The translations under genes were made by a program, and so were the position numbers. The notes below the pieces were generated by a model, which was given only the letters and a program-made list of their open reading frames with translations, had not been told where the DNA came from and ran no database searches. This document shows positions 53,450-64,000 of a stretch of DNA of 64,000 bases, one piece after another. The DNA comes from Sarcomyxa edulis (lineage: Eukaryota; Basidiomycota; Agaricomycetes; Agaricales; Mycenaceae): contig QUOL01000004.1 in assembly GCA_009761415.1 (NCBI GenBank), forward strand, positions 186,001 through 250,000, read 5' to 3'. Position 1 is the stretch's first letter. Each line of letters opens with the position of its first letter.

Positions 53450-53614
53450 GCCAGTGACAATTCGACTTTACGCCGCGGCGTCTCAGGATGATAACTCAGA
53501 CAACATTGAACAAAGATTGCAGGTTGATCATGATCACTAGAGTACTTTACATTTCAGATAGCTTCTACGTATTCAACTGTCCTGGTGTGGAGCCCATGTA
53601 TCATGGTTATATTC

Positions 53615-54784
53615 CTATGCTACCCCACGGTCGGGCAAGTGGACAGGTGGAGGGTACTGTATCAATCCACCTGATTCCAAAACAGTAGAGAAAGAAGGCA
53701 GACTTGACAATGGATCGTTAGGAGAAGGGGAAGTAACGTCCACCTTAAAAGTCGATTGTGGATCTTCCACCGAGGAAAACGTATCTCCAGATGGACTCAA
53801 GCGATCGGTGTCCGAGTCTGAGTTTTCACGCGATTTCCTGGGGAGCCCAGGAGACCATAGAACACCATCACATCGACCGAACGTGAAGTGAGGCATAGGG
53901 GACAGCATTGTGTCCGGGTATTCGCACGATGATGTTGCATCGACATGCTCCTGTATTGACACCGATTGCCAGAAGGCTTTTCGAAGACGAGAGCTAGGGC
54001 GACCCCCACTGCCCGAGGATGAACTATCTGAATTCGATGGCGGCGACACCGATTCCTGCACCGGGCTGAGGATGCTGTCCAGCTGTTGAAGAATAGTGGA
54101 AGAGGTCTTCTGAGGGCTGAAATGGTTGGCAACAGGTACGTGAAGTAGGTCGAGCCCCTTCAACTTTCTTCTTGTACCATTCTTGTACGGTCTCGGTTTT
54201 CCGCGACGCGTTTGGGCATCGCGATTCGTACCCTTTTTGGTCTTTGTGACTGGACCAGAGTTCTCCACGTCTCTGAGAGGAGAACGGGGTAGCGGAGAGC
54301 GAGGATACGGTAAGAAAGACTGAATCTCGTCTACGGTGGGAGAACCAGTAGACGTTGTTTTGGCGCGAAGACGGACGGAATTCTGATCGTCAGCATCCAG
54401 AGATGACTTCGGGCTGTCTGAGTCCTCGGAGGACGAGAATGGTGGATCAGACGGCACGTCGGGGGACGACGGCTTTGAGAACCTGAAAGTTCCCAACGAC
54501 GGTGAATATATTCTCGCTCCCCATTCGGGTATCTCGAGAAGATTTGGAGACACGAGAATGGGCGCTCTATCGTATATGGCTGCGGAATGTGTAGGTTGTG
54601 TGGAGGTCAAAGTCGGGGTGGACGGGAAGTGGACGTGGGGAGAATAGAGCGCTGGTGAGAACTGAATTGTCACGCACGTGGCGAAAGGGAACGCATCAGA
54701 GTGGACGTCGAAGGGCGACGTCAACGGTGTAGGTCGTTTGAGAATCGATTTGGACCGTCGAAACGAAGGGGATTGGGGTGTCAT
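53615..54784 (-). CDS. serine/proline-rich hypothetical protein
   Basis: Function unknown. A single long exon of 389 residues from MTPQSPSFRRSKSILKRPTP to HLPDRGVA. An in-frame ATG 30 codons upstream exists (54874) but lies in less likely coding sequence. It is disordered and rich in SP/TP pairs. The N-terminus contains a basic stretch and FPFATCVTIQFSPALYSPHV, a possible folded patch; LRAKTTSTG, PRSPLPRSPLRDVENS and RRGKPRPYKNGTRRKLKG follow. SP/TP clusters and the basic patches suggest a phosphorylated nuclear or signalling protein, but that is inference. It lies back to back with no clear partner. Confidence 0.6.
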   Translation of the reverse strand: MTPQSPSFRRSKSILKRPTPLTSPFDVHSDAFPFATCVTIQFSPALYSPHVHFPSTPTLTSTQPTHSAAIYDRAPILVSPNLLEIPEWGARIYSPSLGTFRFSKPSSPDVPSDPPFSSSEDSDSPKSSLDADDQNSVRLRAKTTSTGSPTVDEIQSFLPYPRSPLPRSPLRDVENSGPVTKTKKGTNRDAQTRRGKPRPYKNGTRRKLKGLDLLHVPVANHFSPQKTSSTILQQLDSILSPVQESVSPPSNSDSSSSGSGGRPSSRLRKAFWQSVSIQEHVDATSSCEYPDTMLSPMPHFTFGRCDGVLWSPGLPRKSRENSDSDTDRLSPSGDTFSSVEDPQSTFKVDVTSPSPNDPLSSLPSFSTVLESGGLIQYPPPVHLPDRGVA

Positions 54785-54874
54785 AAATGGTCGTGAAAGG
54801 TCGTGACTCGTAAAAAACAATGTTTTGTCCAGCAAAACAAAGCTACAACCAAAAGATAGGTCAGATTCTCTCAA

Positions 54875-56081
54875 GACTGGGAAAGCATGGAACTTACTTG
54901 TCGTAAATGCGTAAAACGAAGGAAGCTACGGCTTCAGTAGGGTTTTCTGTTTCGAGGATGTAGCAGTATATAAGTCTGGACCTACCATTGTCGTCATAAC
55001 GAATGAGGCAGTACGAGCACCAAGGCAGTCCTCGGAGCAATATACGTAGTGCAAGACTGCTCGAGCAGGACAGGGTTGCTCGGAGTCTACAGGGCAACGG
55101 ATGCTCCGAGTCGGAGCAAATTCCAATCCGTGTTTTTGAGCGCTTTCCTGGTTGGATTGTCATGGCGCTACCTGTGAGTTTGGGCCATATATATTGTGTA
55201 CCACGGGGATCCATGAGACAAAAACGGCAGACTCAAGCTATGTATCGTTTCGTGACGAGAATTGTCGCAACGATAACGTCCCATGGGACGTTGTGCAGGC
55301 GGGCAAGGTCCAAGGTCCAGCATGAAATCCGACGTCGATCGTTTGTTGATGCTTGCCTGCAGGCCCCGGGTTGACGCCGAAACTCTTTCGCAAAGTGGAA
55401 CTACTTTCGAGTTTCCAAGTGTGCCATTTCTGCTCCGAGTCTTTCTGCCTTGAAAATCGAAATACATAAGTAGTCATAGACCCGCAACCCTCTGCGCTCG
55501 GGGCATGCTCGGACACCGCCCAAGTAGTGGCCAGTGCCACAACGCGCTGGAGGTACATGCGCACGTGCACACGGTCCAGTCAACCAGTGCGTAAGGGCGT
55601 TTTGTGGCCCTGCAAGGCCTTGTGTGTGCGATTATATGTACCCCCGAGGATATTCGAAACCGCGTACGCGATCGCCGCTCGCCGGGACGAGCACTGACGA
55701 CAATTCAACTCCACTAGTTCAACCGATGGAAATTGTAAGGGGCCATTGCCCGGGGCTGGGAAGTCGAGATGATGACCCGGGTAAGTCGCCCCAAGCTAGC
55801 AATCCGGATTGCTCATGAATGAATACGTCGTCATGTTATCCGTGCACCCTATGGTGGAGAGTGTTGGGATGAACGTGTCAGTATCATTGATAACGAGTGA
55901 AGGAGATCCTCGACAAGGTATATACAAAACATGCGGATGCAATCATCTAAAAACCATGAATGACTCGCAGGGAAGGGGAAGGTAATGTATTTTGAAGTGC
56001 AAAGAAAATGTTCGCATAAGGCAAAGCCATTGTTGCAATCTAAACGAAAAGCACAGAGCAAAACGCTCATGATCCCATCGT
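54875..56081. other. intergenic, no gene supported
   Basis: Several 60-120 residue frames overlap on both strands without motifs or consistent splice joins. The 55300-55700 part is GC-richer than the surroundings. I see no tRNA or repeat. Confidence 0.4.
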
Positions 56082-57055
56082 TTAAATCTGTGAACGAGTT
56101 CGGGATGTTAGTCTCATCGGTGAAGACAGTTAACTTAGGACGTACGTATTGCGAAACCCATCTGAAACCTGACATGACGAAGACATGAAAGTGAGCAGGA
56201 GATAAAACATGAACAGGCGGTGAAGTGACAGTCACCTTCTCCGTACCCTTGTCTCTGGACGACCGAGCACATAAACAACTCGATTGGTCGGATATCACTG
56301 AGAGGAACTTTTCCCTGATTCCCCGGTAACAACTGCTGTCAGTAACATACCATGCAATACATCGAAGCAGACCGCACCTTTCCAGTAGTCTGGTACAATC
56401 CCAAATGGTGTCTGAGCTCCTCCTCACTCACAGCCCCAGCAGCGTCGATCTTGTTTCCAAGCACGAGGAAGGGAACCTTGGAGAGCTCCTCAATGGAGAG
56501 AAGGGCATCGAGCTCCGCCTTGGACTCGGCAAATCGTTCAAAGTCGGCGCTATCCACCAGAAAAACGATTCCGTCAACTTCAGGGAAGTAGTCGCGCCAG
56601 AGACGACGAGCTGAAAAAAAAGAGGGTGAGGAAATGACGACATTGAGGCAACGCGCTGTATACCCTGTTGATGTCCACCGAGATCGTATGTCGTGAATTT
56701 GACGTTTCCAATGGCCAGCTCCTCAGACGCTAATAGGTTTGAGTCGTAAGCACATACGAAAAGGAGGATAGAGGTCGGTCATACTGGGATGCAGCGTTGG
56801 CTGGAGAGTAGCTAGTCTGTCGTTTTTGAGCATGTGCAGCAATGTCTAGGAACGACATAAGTATCCGTCATGACCTGAAGAAGATAGCATACTACACACC
56901 GTCTTTCCAGCGTTATCAAGACCCAAGAAAAGGATTTTGGCATTCTTGTGCAACAAACCTGACGATGCAGGTTAGTCTTGTGCTTTGCTTCCGGAAGTAT
57001 CAAAGACTATACCAAGTTGTGCTAAAACATCCCAAAACCAGTTGATGATGAACAT
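56082..57055 (-). CDS. SAR1: Sar1 small GTPase
   Basis: Starts COPII coat assembly at ER exit sites. Exon 1 (57055-57013) gives [15 protein letters not shown], the amphipathic N-terminus with the Sar1-specific WFWD-type motif. The next exon has [19 protein letters not shown] (P-loop), then [34 protein letters not shown] (switch II), [16 protein letters not shown] and [16 protein letters not shown] (NKxD). After the [20 protein letters not shown] exon come GYGE and GFRWVSQY. A final intron GTACGT...TTCACAG leaves a last exon of only ATT TAA (56087-56082), restoring the usual ending SQYI. About 190 residues. Confidence 0.95.
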
Positions 57056-57629
57056 GTTTATGAGGAAAAAGGCAAATGCAAGAGGGAAGAATGCGAGCCT
57101 GTTGAAAGAGGAGAACGGTAGCCTGAGGGAAAGAGACAAGCGATGATGCGGCCTGGATGTGTCTGGAACACGTGGCACCAACATCCAATGGCAACGCGAT
57201 GTTCCTTCAACCTCGACGACAACCAAGTCTGTTCACTCCGAGAAGATAGGTAATATCAATCTCATTGATGTTTAGATCAAACGCCATTCCGAGTTACACA
57301 CTTCGCCTTGTATATCGCGTGGTTCGAACAACTCAAACCGTCATTTACGCCGACCGTATTTTATTTTGCAAATCAATGTAGTACTAATACAAACTGAGCC
57401 CAGTTATGAGACGCGATACGTAGCCTACAAAGCCCTGCACAACGGGGAAACCGAATGAGTCGAGAGTTTGAGCGACGCCACCGCACCCTTCCGCGCGCTA
57501 GATTTGAGCATCACGATCCTCTCACTCAAAGAATGAGAGTCCAGACAGTCCGAATCCTCGTTTCCAGTTGTTGACATTGACACAGCGAATCTTTTTCTAC
57601 TTGTGACTTTCCTCTACGATTTGGTATCA
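57056..57629. other. Sar1 promoter region, no gene
   Basis: Lies between Sar1's start and the next gene's stop. Minus-strand leader DNA with pyrimidine-rich patches around 57060-57130; no recognisable TATA box or RNA gene. Confidence 0.35.
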
Positions 57630-60201
57630 TTAAATCAGCAATCGAATCAACTGAGAGTACGAGAGGAGACGCACTTGACAGGTAGGACACGCATCGACGG
57701 TGGAACAGCTATCGCACATACCGTGTCCACAAGGTTGAAGACGAATAGTCGCCATTTCATAATCACAAAATCCACAATCAAGTTGCACATCGCATGAACA
57801 TCGGGAAGCGCGTTCTCGATCCAATTGCGCCACAGAGCGAACATCAGAAAGAGGTGTCGGCGTCGTTGCGTTATTTGCATGTGGTATGTGTTCGTCGTAC
57901 AGTTTATACCAGGGAAGTCCGTGTTCGTTGTATGTTTTCGCACTGATGGGGGATACCGGATTCGGGAGACCAGTGACCGAAGCGAAATGGACAGCGTTGA
58001 TAATGGTGACGTGAAGTCGGGAACCTTTGGTCTGGTCATACGCTAATGGAGGCAAGGGGTCACGATTTATCTTCTGTGAAATCCTACCACCTGCAGCAAA
58101 TCCGGCTTGGATATTCTCGTAGTCTGGACCTCGACCACCACCCAAGATACGTGGATATAGCTCGATGGCTCCATTTGAACAGTATCCAATCTCTATATAG
58201 TTGTGATCATTCGAACGTTTCGATACGCGTGAAATATAACACGAATGGAACTCACCACTGAGACGCATATCATCGCAGAGCTGTTCCCCCACGTATATGA
58301 GCCTTTGACAACGAGGAGTGATACCTATTGAGTCTTCTATTTGAACTTTCAAGCTAGCAATAGTATCGGTCCACTGGCAATGAAGTCGAAGGGGAATCGA
58401 TGGTCCTATCATTCCTATGACGGTGATTATCACTGAGCTGATAGTGTTTCCTTCTTGGCCATAATTCCGGTCATATATTGCGGTGAACCCAACGTTGCAA
58501 GCCAGGACGCAGAGACTGCAGCTCCTTGCTATCAAACAGGGCTTTCTGAGAGTGAAAATGAATAAGCAGAAGGTGGTGATATGGTGGACCGTATCACCTA
58601 CCCTGCAAGGTCTATCATTTGAAGCTGGTCTCCAGGGACTAGTCCGAGTTGCCGAGGGGTCTTGTAAAGGCTTAAAAGGCGACCCTTGAAGGTGAATGAC
58701 ACCGTCGTAGGATATTGCGGATACACATCGATTTGCAAGCCTCCTTTCTCCTTGATTATGGATATCGGAGAGTGAGCACGGGTACCGATAGTCCTGATGG
58801 GCAATTATTATCGACTGACCTCACGTCCTGTCAGTTGTCCTTCTATTGTGTAGCCCTTCCCGAGAGGCATTGCAACAAACTCTAGTAACAGAAAAATCGT
58901 CAACAATGGTTACAAAGTATGTATGATTCATACTGACGTCGTACTACACCTGGTTCCGTAGAGATACCATCCTAGACAAGAAAAGGAGCGTCAATATGAT
59001 CACAAGAAGAACTCGATTGGGTTTGTTCGCACCAGCCATCTAAGGGTCTTGTATTAGCAAAAGTACAGGGTCCTGAAAGAAACTAAAGAAGGCAACGCAC
59101 AGTTGCGAATCCTCATCATTGATAGCTAGATAATCTTGCTTTCCACCGGACGGATCGCTCATGGGTAAACCAGTCAATGCGTTGATTCCTCCGACTGAAA
59201 TCTTCAATGCGTGAGCATTGCTACCAGTTTCACTATTATTCATGAACGACATCCACATAGCCTCTCTTTGATACATGCTCTGGAGAGGGAAGGTGGATAT
59301 GGGAGACATTGAACGATATTGTACAAGAACTTACGAGGAACATTCCGCCTTTGCTAAGGACTGACTTGGGCAATCGATCGGCGACGTTTGCAACATTACT
59401 GTAAGTATCAATTTGTGTCAGCATTCGACAGTATCAGATCATTCAGTCACGGTGAACATGGCATTTACAACAGATCAAAGGTCCCCATGTTCGGTGGAAG
59501 GGCATTTGTCTGATCATTGTCTGCATTTTCGGACGGTCAATAGAAGTGCTATAGCAGCGCCACACAATTTCTCACCAGGGACTCGAAGTGTCCTGTGTGT
59601 AGACCACGATACTGAGTCAAATTATACCGTTTTGACAAGTACGACACCCACCTATGAAACCTTATCTTGACATCACCAAGTTCAACTTGAGTTTCACCAT
59701 CATCAACGTGACATATTTGTGCTTCACTGACGCCGACCAGCGTCTCGCTCTCACTGCGATCGGGTTTCTTGTTCTCGTCGCTAGCTGCTCCTAGAGGCAC
59801 CAGTATTTTGTTGTAGAAATGGAGCAAGGGCTGATTCCTATATCATCAGAAACATTGTGAATCTGGAGAATCTGAATCGCTAGAAGAGAAGCATTGTCAC
59901 TGACAAGTTCAGTTCGGCCCCTTTCCTCGCTAAAATTTTTGACTGTCCCGCCGTGATAGTGACATTGTGCACTGGACGGATTGGGGCGAGAGCTATAGGT
60001 CTGGGATAACCTAACGTGGTTATGATGATTCAGTTGGTTGGTATCAGAAGTCGAAGGTAGTTGCTGACCTCGCTCTTCGATTCGACGTGCAATGTCGTCA
60101 AATTCGATGGGATGTGAAACCTCTAGGAATGTTAGGGACTCATCGAGTCCTTTCAAGGTCTTTACCGATACGGTGACGGTGACGCTGTCTGTGCTAGACA
60201 T
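57630..60201 (-). CDS. ubiquitin-like and RING-finger protein with conserved fungal N-terminal region
   Basis: Probable E3-type protein. The start is MSSTDSVTVTVSVKTLKGLD. Following exons include ISVGGINALTGLPMSDPSGG with KQDYLAI, then DGISTEPGVVRR and FVAMPLGKGYTIEGQLTGRE, a combination I recall from uncharacterised fungal proteins. Further on is a ubiquitin-like fold (CQWTDTIASLKVQIEDSIGI, QRLIYVGEQLCDDMRLS). Then come INAVHFASVTGLPNPVSPIS and GLPWYKLYDEHI. The C-terminus is a compact RING: CDVQLDCGFCDYE, PCGHGMCDSC and CPTCQVRL. Nine or more exons; several joins in 58800-59900 are approximate. Substrate unknown. It is read towards Sar1 and in the same direction. Confidence 0.7.
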
Positions 60202-60678
60202 CCGATGTGGGCGTAGGAGGTGACCGTGAAAGTGGTATGCTCAGCCAGATGAGACATTATCCCACTCGTATAGATTCGAGTTCACTTCGCAGTTCGTACG
60301 TCAGATGCATCGATGAGGAGCCAAGCCTGCTCAAATCATAACATGGAGAGAAATAAATGGTATTTTATTCTGTACAAAGATACAAGCGAGAGTATAGACG
60401 AATAGAGCTGTAGGAGAGGTCTGACACTCACATCACCATGAATCGAGTGGGCGAGTTCTTATACCCAGCCAGGCGTTCCTCTGCGCTTTACCCGAATCGC
60501 CTCGACCCATATAATTGAGTGGGACGGGCACTGTCTAACGGATTGCGACAAGAGACAAAAAACTTTGAGAAAAAACTTTTATAGGCGGTCGGACTTTGTA
60601 CCTGTGTGGTTCCGAGACTGCAGCGCACAGACCACTTCACGATGAGCAGCGACCATGGCATTGGCGAAGCAAGTACAT
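60202..60678. other. intergenic, promoter of the RING-protein gene
   Basis: No gene. AT-rich patch near 60340-60380 and GAGAAAAAAC near 60568; nothing else recognised. Confidence 0.35.
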
Positions 60679-61693
60679 CTACAATTCATGTAGCCAGTCC
60701 CATAGAGACGACAACCCGTCATCACTGTCCTTTTCATTTACCTCTGCTCCCTTCCCAATCTTGACAGAGGTCCCAATAAATGGTACATCTCCGCCTTCCC
60801 AATCCGCGAACTTGAATACACCACTGGCACCTCCTACACATTCCAGTCCACCCATATCTGATCTCTCTCCTTCCGCACCAAGACCTTCTACACCCACACC
60901 TCCCGATTGAGACACTCTACGCTTTTCTAGCTCTCGCTCGAGGATCGTTTTGACACGGCTGATGGCCATTGCATCGGCGCTCGTATTGGTGGCTACAGAC
61001 GTTTTCAAAAGGTCCGATTTATGTGCAATGATGAGCAGCGCAGGTAAAGGCTGAGATGGAGGAAGTGATGTCAATACATGCAGTATATTATGCAGGTGTC
61101 TAAGTCGCAAGGAATCAGAAAAGCAGAACGATATTCAGTTGTGACGACGTACTCTGCTACTGCAGCACCATTTCGTGATACAGTGCTCGCATCAACTACA
61201 AACCCTATAGCTTTCGCATCTGAAAGGTATTCTTGGAATTGATCCCTGACCCGAGGGTGTCCTGGTATGTCGATCACTCGCAGAGATTTTTGGGATTCGG
61301 GAAGAGTTATGATCGACGAGTTTGTCTGCAATGATGTAGTGGTTCGTAATGTCTCGCCATATACAAGCTGAGAGCATTGCCACAGTCAGCTAGTTTCAAT
61401 GTCCAGACATGGATTCAACTGACCTTTGAGAGGATAGCGGTCTTTCCAGCATCTGGAGGACCGACGAGGATCAACGCGTTTCCCCGAGACGTAGACTTCC
61501 TTCTGCTAAGCAATACAAAGACTGAAAGATGTTTTAGAAACTGTCATTGACGTATGGTGATAGCAGGCGACTGACTGGCCAAACAGAGAGCGGCCAAGCT
61601 GAACGACGCAATTGCTATAGTGCTTGTCGAGAGAGTTGGAACAGCGGATATAACTTCCGGGGTAGATATAGGTTCATTGTGGGTACCTTCCAT
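60679..61693 (-). CDS. SRPRB: signal recognition particle receptor beta subunit
   Basis: Membrane-anchored GTPase that holds SRP receptor alpha at the ER. Start ATG 61693 (MEGTHNEPISTPEV). A transmembrane helix follows (STIAIASFSLAALCLA), then the G1 loop ALILVGPPDAGKTAILSK and switch region TTTSLQTNSSIITLPESQKS. G3 is LRVIDIPGHPRVRDQF (in place of DxxG-Q). Then come AIGFVVDASTVSRNGAAVA, LPALLIIAHKSDLLK (G4) and a C-terminal FIGTSVKIGKGAE...LWDWLHEL. The insert of about 40 Gly/Glu-rich residues before KFADWEGG is longer than in animals. Five exons. The order and spacing match fungal SRP receptor beta. Confidence 0.88.
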
Positions 61694-62016
61694 TATGGGG
61701 AGGACGAGGAGATATCGAAGAGGAGGTGGTTGCAAGCGAAGTTACGAATTGAAATGCAGCACAGACGTCCATGTGCAAACAGTGCAATGTGCTTGCTTGA
61801 ACAAGATGCCGCTGAACAACAGAGACGTCGCGTGATGGAAACGCGTCAATTCCTCAACGCGACTGCAGAGCTAGTATTCCATCGTAAAGAGGCCATCTCC
61901 GAATCCCGTTCTGCACCGCTATTCGAATTTCATCATAACAATTACCAGAGATTAAGTGTATACCAACATTGTCCAATCGAAAGCACAATAACTAGAATCT
62001 GGAAGCGAGGACTCTC
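61694..62016. other. short intergenic region
   Basis: Between the start of the SRP receptor beta gene and the stop of the next minus-strand gene; nothing recognised. Confidence 0.35.
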
Positions 62017-63179
62017 CTACGTAACGGTAACAATCTCGCCTCTCCCATCCTTCAAAATGACCAACTCGCACTCCACCTTCTCCCCCGTATCCATACAGAC
62101 GACATCAGTTGGGTCCGTCGCACTCGTCCGGATCTGCCTTCTCTCGAAAAACGAGCGACCCAAAACGACATCAAAATGAGGTTCTTCAGAGAGGTAGACC
62201 TGGATCAGGGTTGGCTTGAGTCCGCCATTATCTTTTCCTTTTCCTTTCTTTCCATTGTGGACAGGAATGGGAGGGGGAGGAGCGTCATCAGGGTGAGACG
62301 AAAAGGAAGATGAAGGAGTCAAGGTGATGGGCCATGTTCCTATGTTGACAAGCCCGCCATATCCGTACGAGCCTAGAGCAGCGTCACGAGGGATAAAGGA
62401 ATGTTTCATGGCGAATTTACGAGAGATATAAACGTGGCGGTAGCCTGACTTTAAAAGCATGCGGACTGATGCAAACGTAAGGTTCAGTTCGAATTTGATA
62501 GGAATAGGTGGGACATACCATTCTGTACAGGTCCAATACTCCCCATGACGGTTCTGACACCATTCTCTCCATGGAATTTCTCAAACTCCTTCTTGAATGT
62601 GGGAACCCCGTCGTCTGGGGCAGCTGACTTGCCTCGTCCAACCGTGCGCTTGCTGCCTTTCGTCTTGTGCGAGTTTACGCTATGATGGGTCGAAGGTGTT
62701 TTAGGGCTATGAGGCGCGTATGCACGAGAAGGTTGGAAGAGGTAGTAGGCAGCATTGAGGTAGGCAGGAGGTGTAGGCAGGGGTTGTGAGGGGTTATGTA
62801 GATGTAACGTCGGAGTAGGATTCGCGCCCTTGGGAGGGCTTGTCGACGGAGATGGGTCGTGATCCGAGTACATTTCTTGTTGTTCACGCCAGACAAATAT
62901 GGTGTAATCAGCATCTGGCAATGAGAAAGGGAGTAAGCATAGTTTCAAGGATCTGTAATTTCTGAACGCACCATCATCCAGATTCCATATTGCACCATTA
63001 TACTCATATTTCAACCATCCTGGACCTACACGTTCCCCATGATAGTCTGTATGAGCCTTGCGGCTTAGTTTGTCGTACAAAGACTGCAGAGAATCTTGTG
63101 TGACTGCGGGGAAATCATTCAAGTCAGTTGGGTGAAAGGCGGGTAAGAGAAGAGGTCTGACTAGAGTGCACAATGGCAA
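62017..63179 (-). CDS. conserved-looking protein with retropepsin-like C-terminal region
   Basis: Function unknown. ATG at 63179 gives MPLCTLVRPLLLPAFHPTDL. An upstream alternative start cannot be excluded. The N-terminal part (SLYDKLSRKAHTDYHGER, WLKYEYNGAIWNLDD joined over a 57-nt intron to DADYTIFVWREQQ) has the look of a small beta-grasp or PB1-like domain. A proline/serine-rich linker follows. After an intron (GTATGT...GCATCAG) the last exon reads YRHVYISRKFAMKHSFIP, GYGGLVNIGTWPITL, PHFDVVLGRSFFERR and a hydrophilic end. The VxISxxFA ... FDVVLGxxFF arrangement resembles the second half of a retropepsin-like aspartic protease fold, without a visible D-[ST]-G. Perhaps a domesticated or inactive protease-like module. 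Confidence 0.6.
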
Positions 63180-64000
63180 AAGAGGACGACGGGGTATGGA
63201 CGTTCAGAACAGCGGGTGCAGCCATGATATGGCGAGGTGACAAGAGAGCAGTCGAAGAGAAGCTCAAAGTCGGTTCACCTCCTAGAATTGTGCGGTTCTG
63301 GGGTCCTATCACTCGATCGTCGGCCATGACATCCATAGAGGCTGTCGAGGGCTCGAGGCTAACAACACCTAGACTACAACGAATCATGCATGCATCACGG
63401 ACGAGTATAGCAGATATGGTCAAGAGATAGTCATAATGGAAGATGCCTGAGTAGTGGCGTTTCACATCGAAGGTTATTATCACACAGGACGAACTGAAAT
63501 GCGCCGTTAGACGGTCATGACGGCACGGTAAGAAGACACATAGAGACATCGAGAAAGGGTAGGCTTCCTCGACAAGAGTTGGAGTCAGAGAGGGGTATAA
63601 TGGCTCATTACTGACGCGTAACCTTGTGCTGGACGTTCAATAGAAGTCGAAAAACCCAGGATCAACCTACATCACATTTGGACGCGTTAAAGTTCGGGAT
63701 TGGAGTTCGATGAGGGATGGAATGGAATTGCATGTTGGGAAAAGAGAAACAGGCACAAGTTGACACGAAAGGCAAAGAAACACACAGTCGAATAGTCTTA
63801 AAGATATTTCACCCTGGGTTACAACTATTTCGGCACATTTTCTCGCGCTTGTTGCCTGATTCGTTTCCTATAGCATGAGGATGTTGGTGAGATGATGAGC
63901 AACGCAAAACTGATGCATGTAAGACTCACTCGTAGGCAACTTTGTCGTTCCTAAGCGAACAAAAGCGTCAATTGACGATAGAGGCACCAACAGAGGAACG
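63180..64000. other. window end, no gene supported
   Basis: Short frames only on both strands. The start region or an additional 5' exon of the 62017-63179 gene may lie in the first 100-200 bases; nothing else recognised up to the end. Confidence 0.35.

Overview
The window looks like nuclear DNA of a filamentous basidiomycete, probably an agaricomycete. Protein-coding genes carry many 50-60 nt GT-AG introns. The mobile elements are of types common in Agaricomycetes: chromodomain Ty3/gypsy elements and a KDZ (Kyakuja-Dileera-Zisupton) transposon. I cannot name the species from sequence alone.

It has two contrasting halves. Positions 1 to about 36.8 kb are a transposon island. It starts with a mitochondrial carrier gene (to 1907), a hAT-like miniature element (3399-3748) and a small lysine-rich gene (4610-5238) lying between polypurine and polypyrimidine tracts. 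From 6904 to 33807 lies one nested insertion. An outer Ty3/gypsy element (622-bp LTRs, target duplication AATAC) carries a second, younger gypsy element inside its 5' LTR (7274-13424, duplication ACAGT). It also carries a roughly 10.8 kb multi-gene KDZ transposon between gag and pol (16165-26977, flanked by AGCCACGG). The outer element has a third, spliced gene between pol and the 3' LTR. The whole nest sits in a coding exon of a minus-strand gene of unknown function. The pieces of that gene can be recognised at 6484-6903 and 33808 to about 35738, and it also carries an 867-bp LTR-like insertion and a second hAT-like miniature element.

From about 36.8 to 40.5 kb there is a tandem array of 24 well-preserved units, each containing the 5' half of a tRNA-Phe gene. 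It ends exactly in what looks like an intact, intron-containing tRNA-Phe(GAA) gene (40510-40591). The array lies on the border between the transposon island and ordinary gene-dense DNA.

From about 42 kb to the end the DNA is compact and gene-rich: beta-carbonic anhydrase, inositol polyphosphate 5-phosphatase, a secreted or anchored lysophospholipase, an MFS transporter, a GMF/ADF-family actin regulator, GPI mannosyltransferase I, Sar1 GTPase, a ubiquitin-like/RING protein, the SRP receptor beta subunit and two unnamed conserved-looking proteins. Several act in the early secretory pathway or at membranes, but nothing indicates co-regulation.

The strongest candidates for something undescribed are the tRNA-Phe-derived array at the chromatin-type border, the spliced third gene of the outer gypsy element, the KDZ element with four non-transposase genes, and the multiply interrupted host gene whose frames still join across the insertions. 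Exon borders were read by eye and are approximate.
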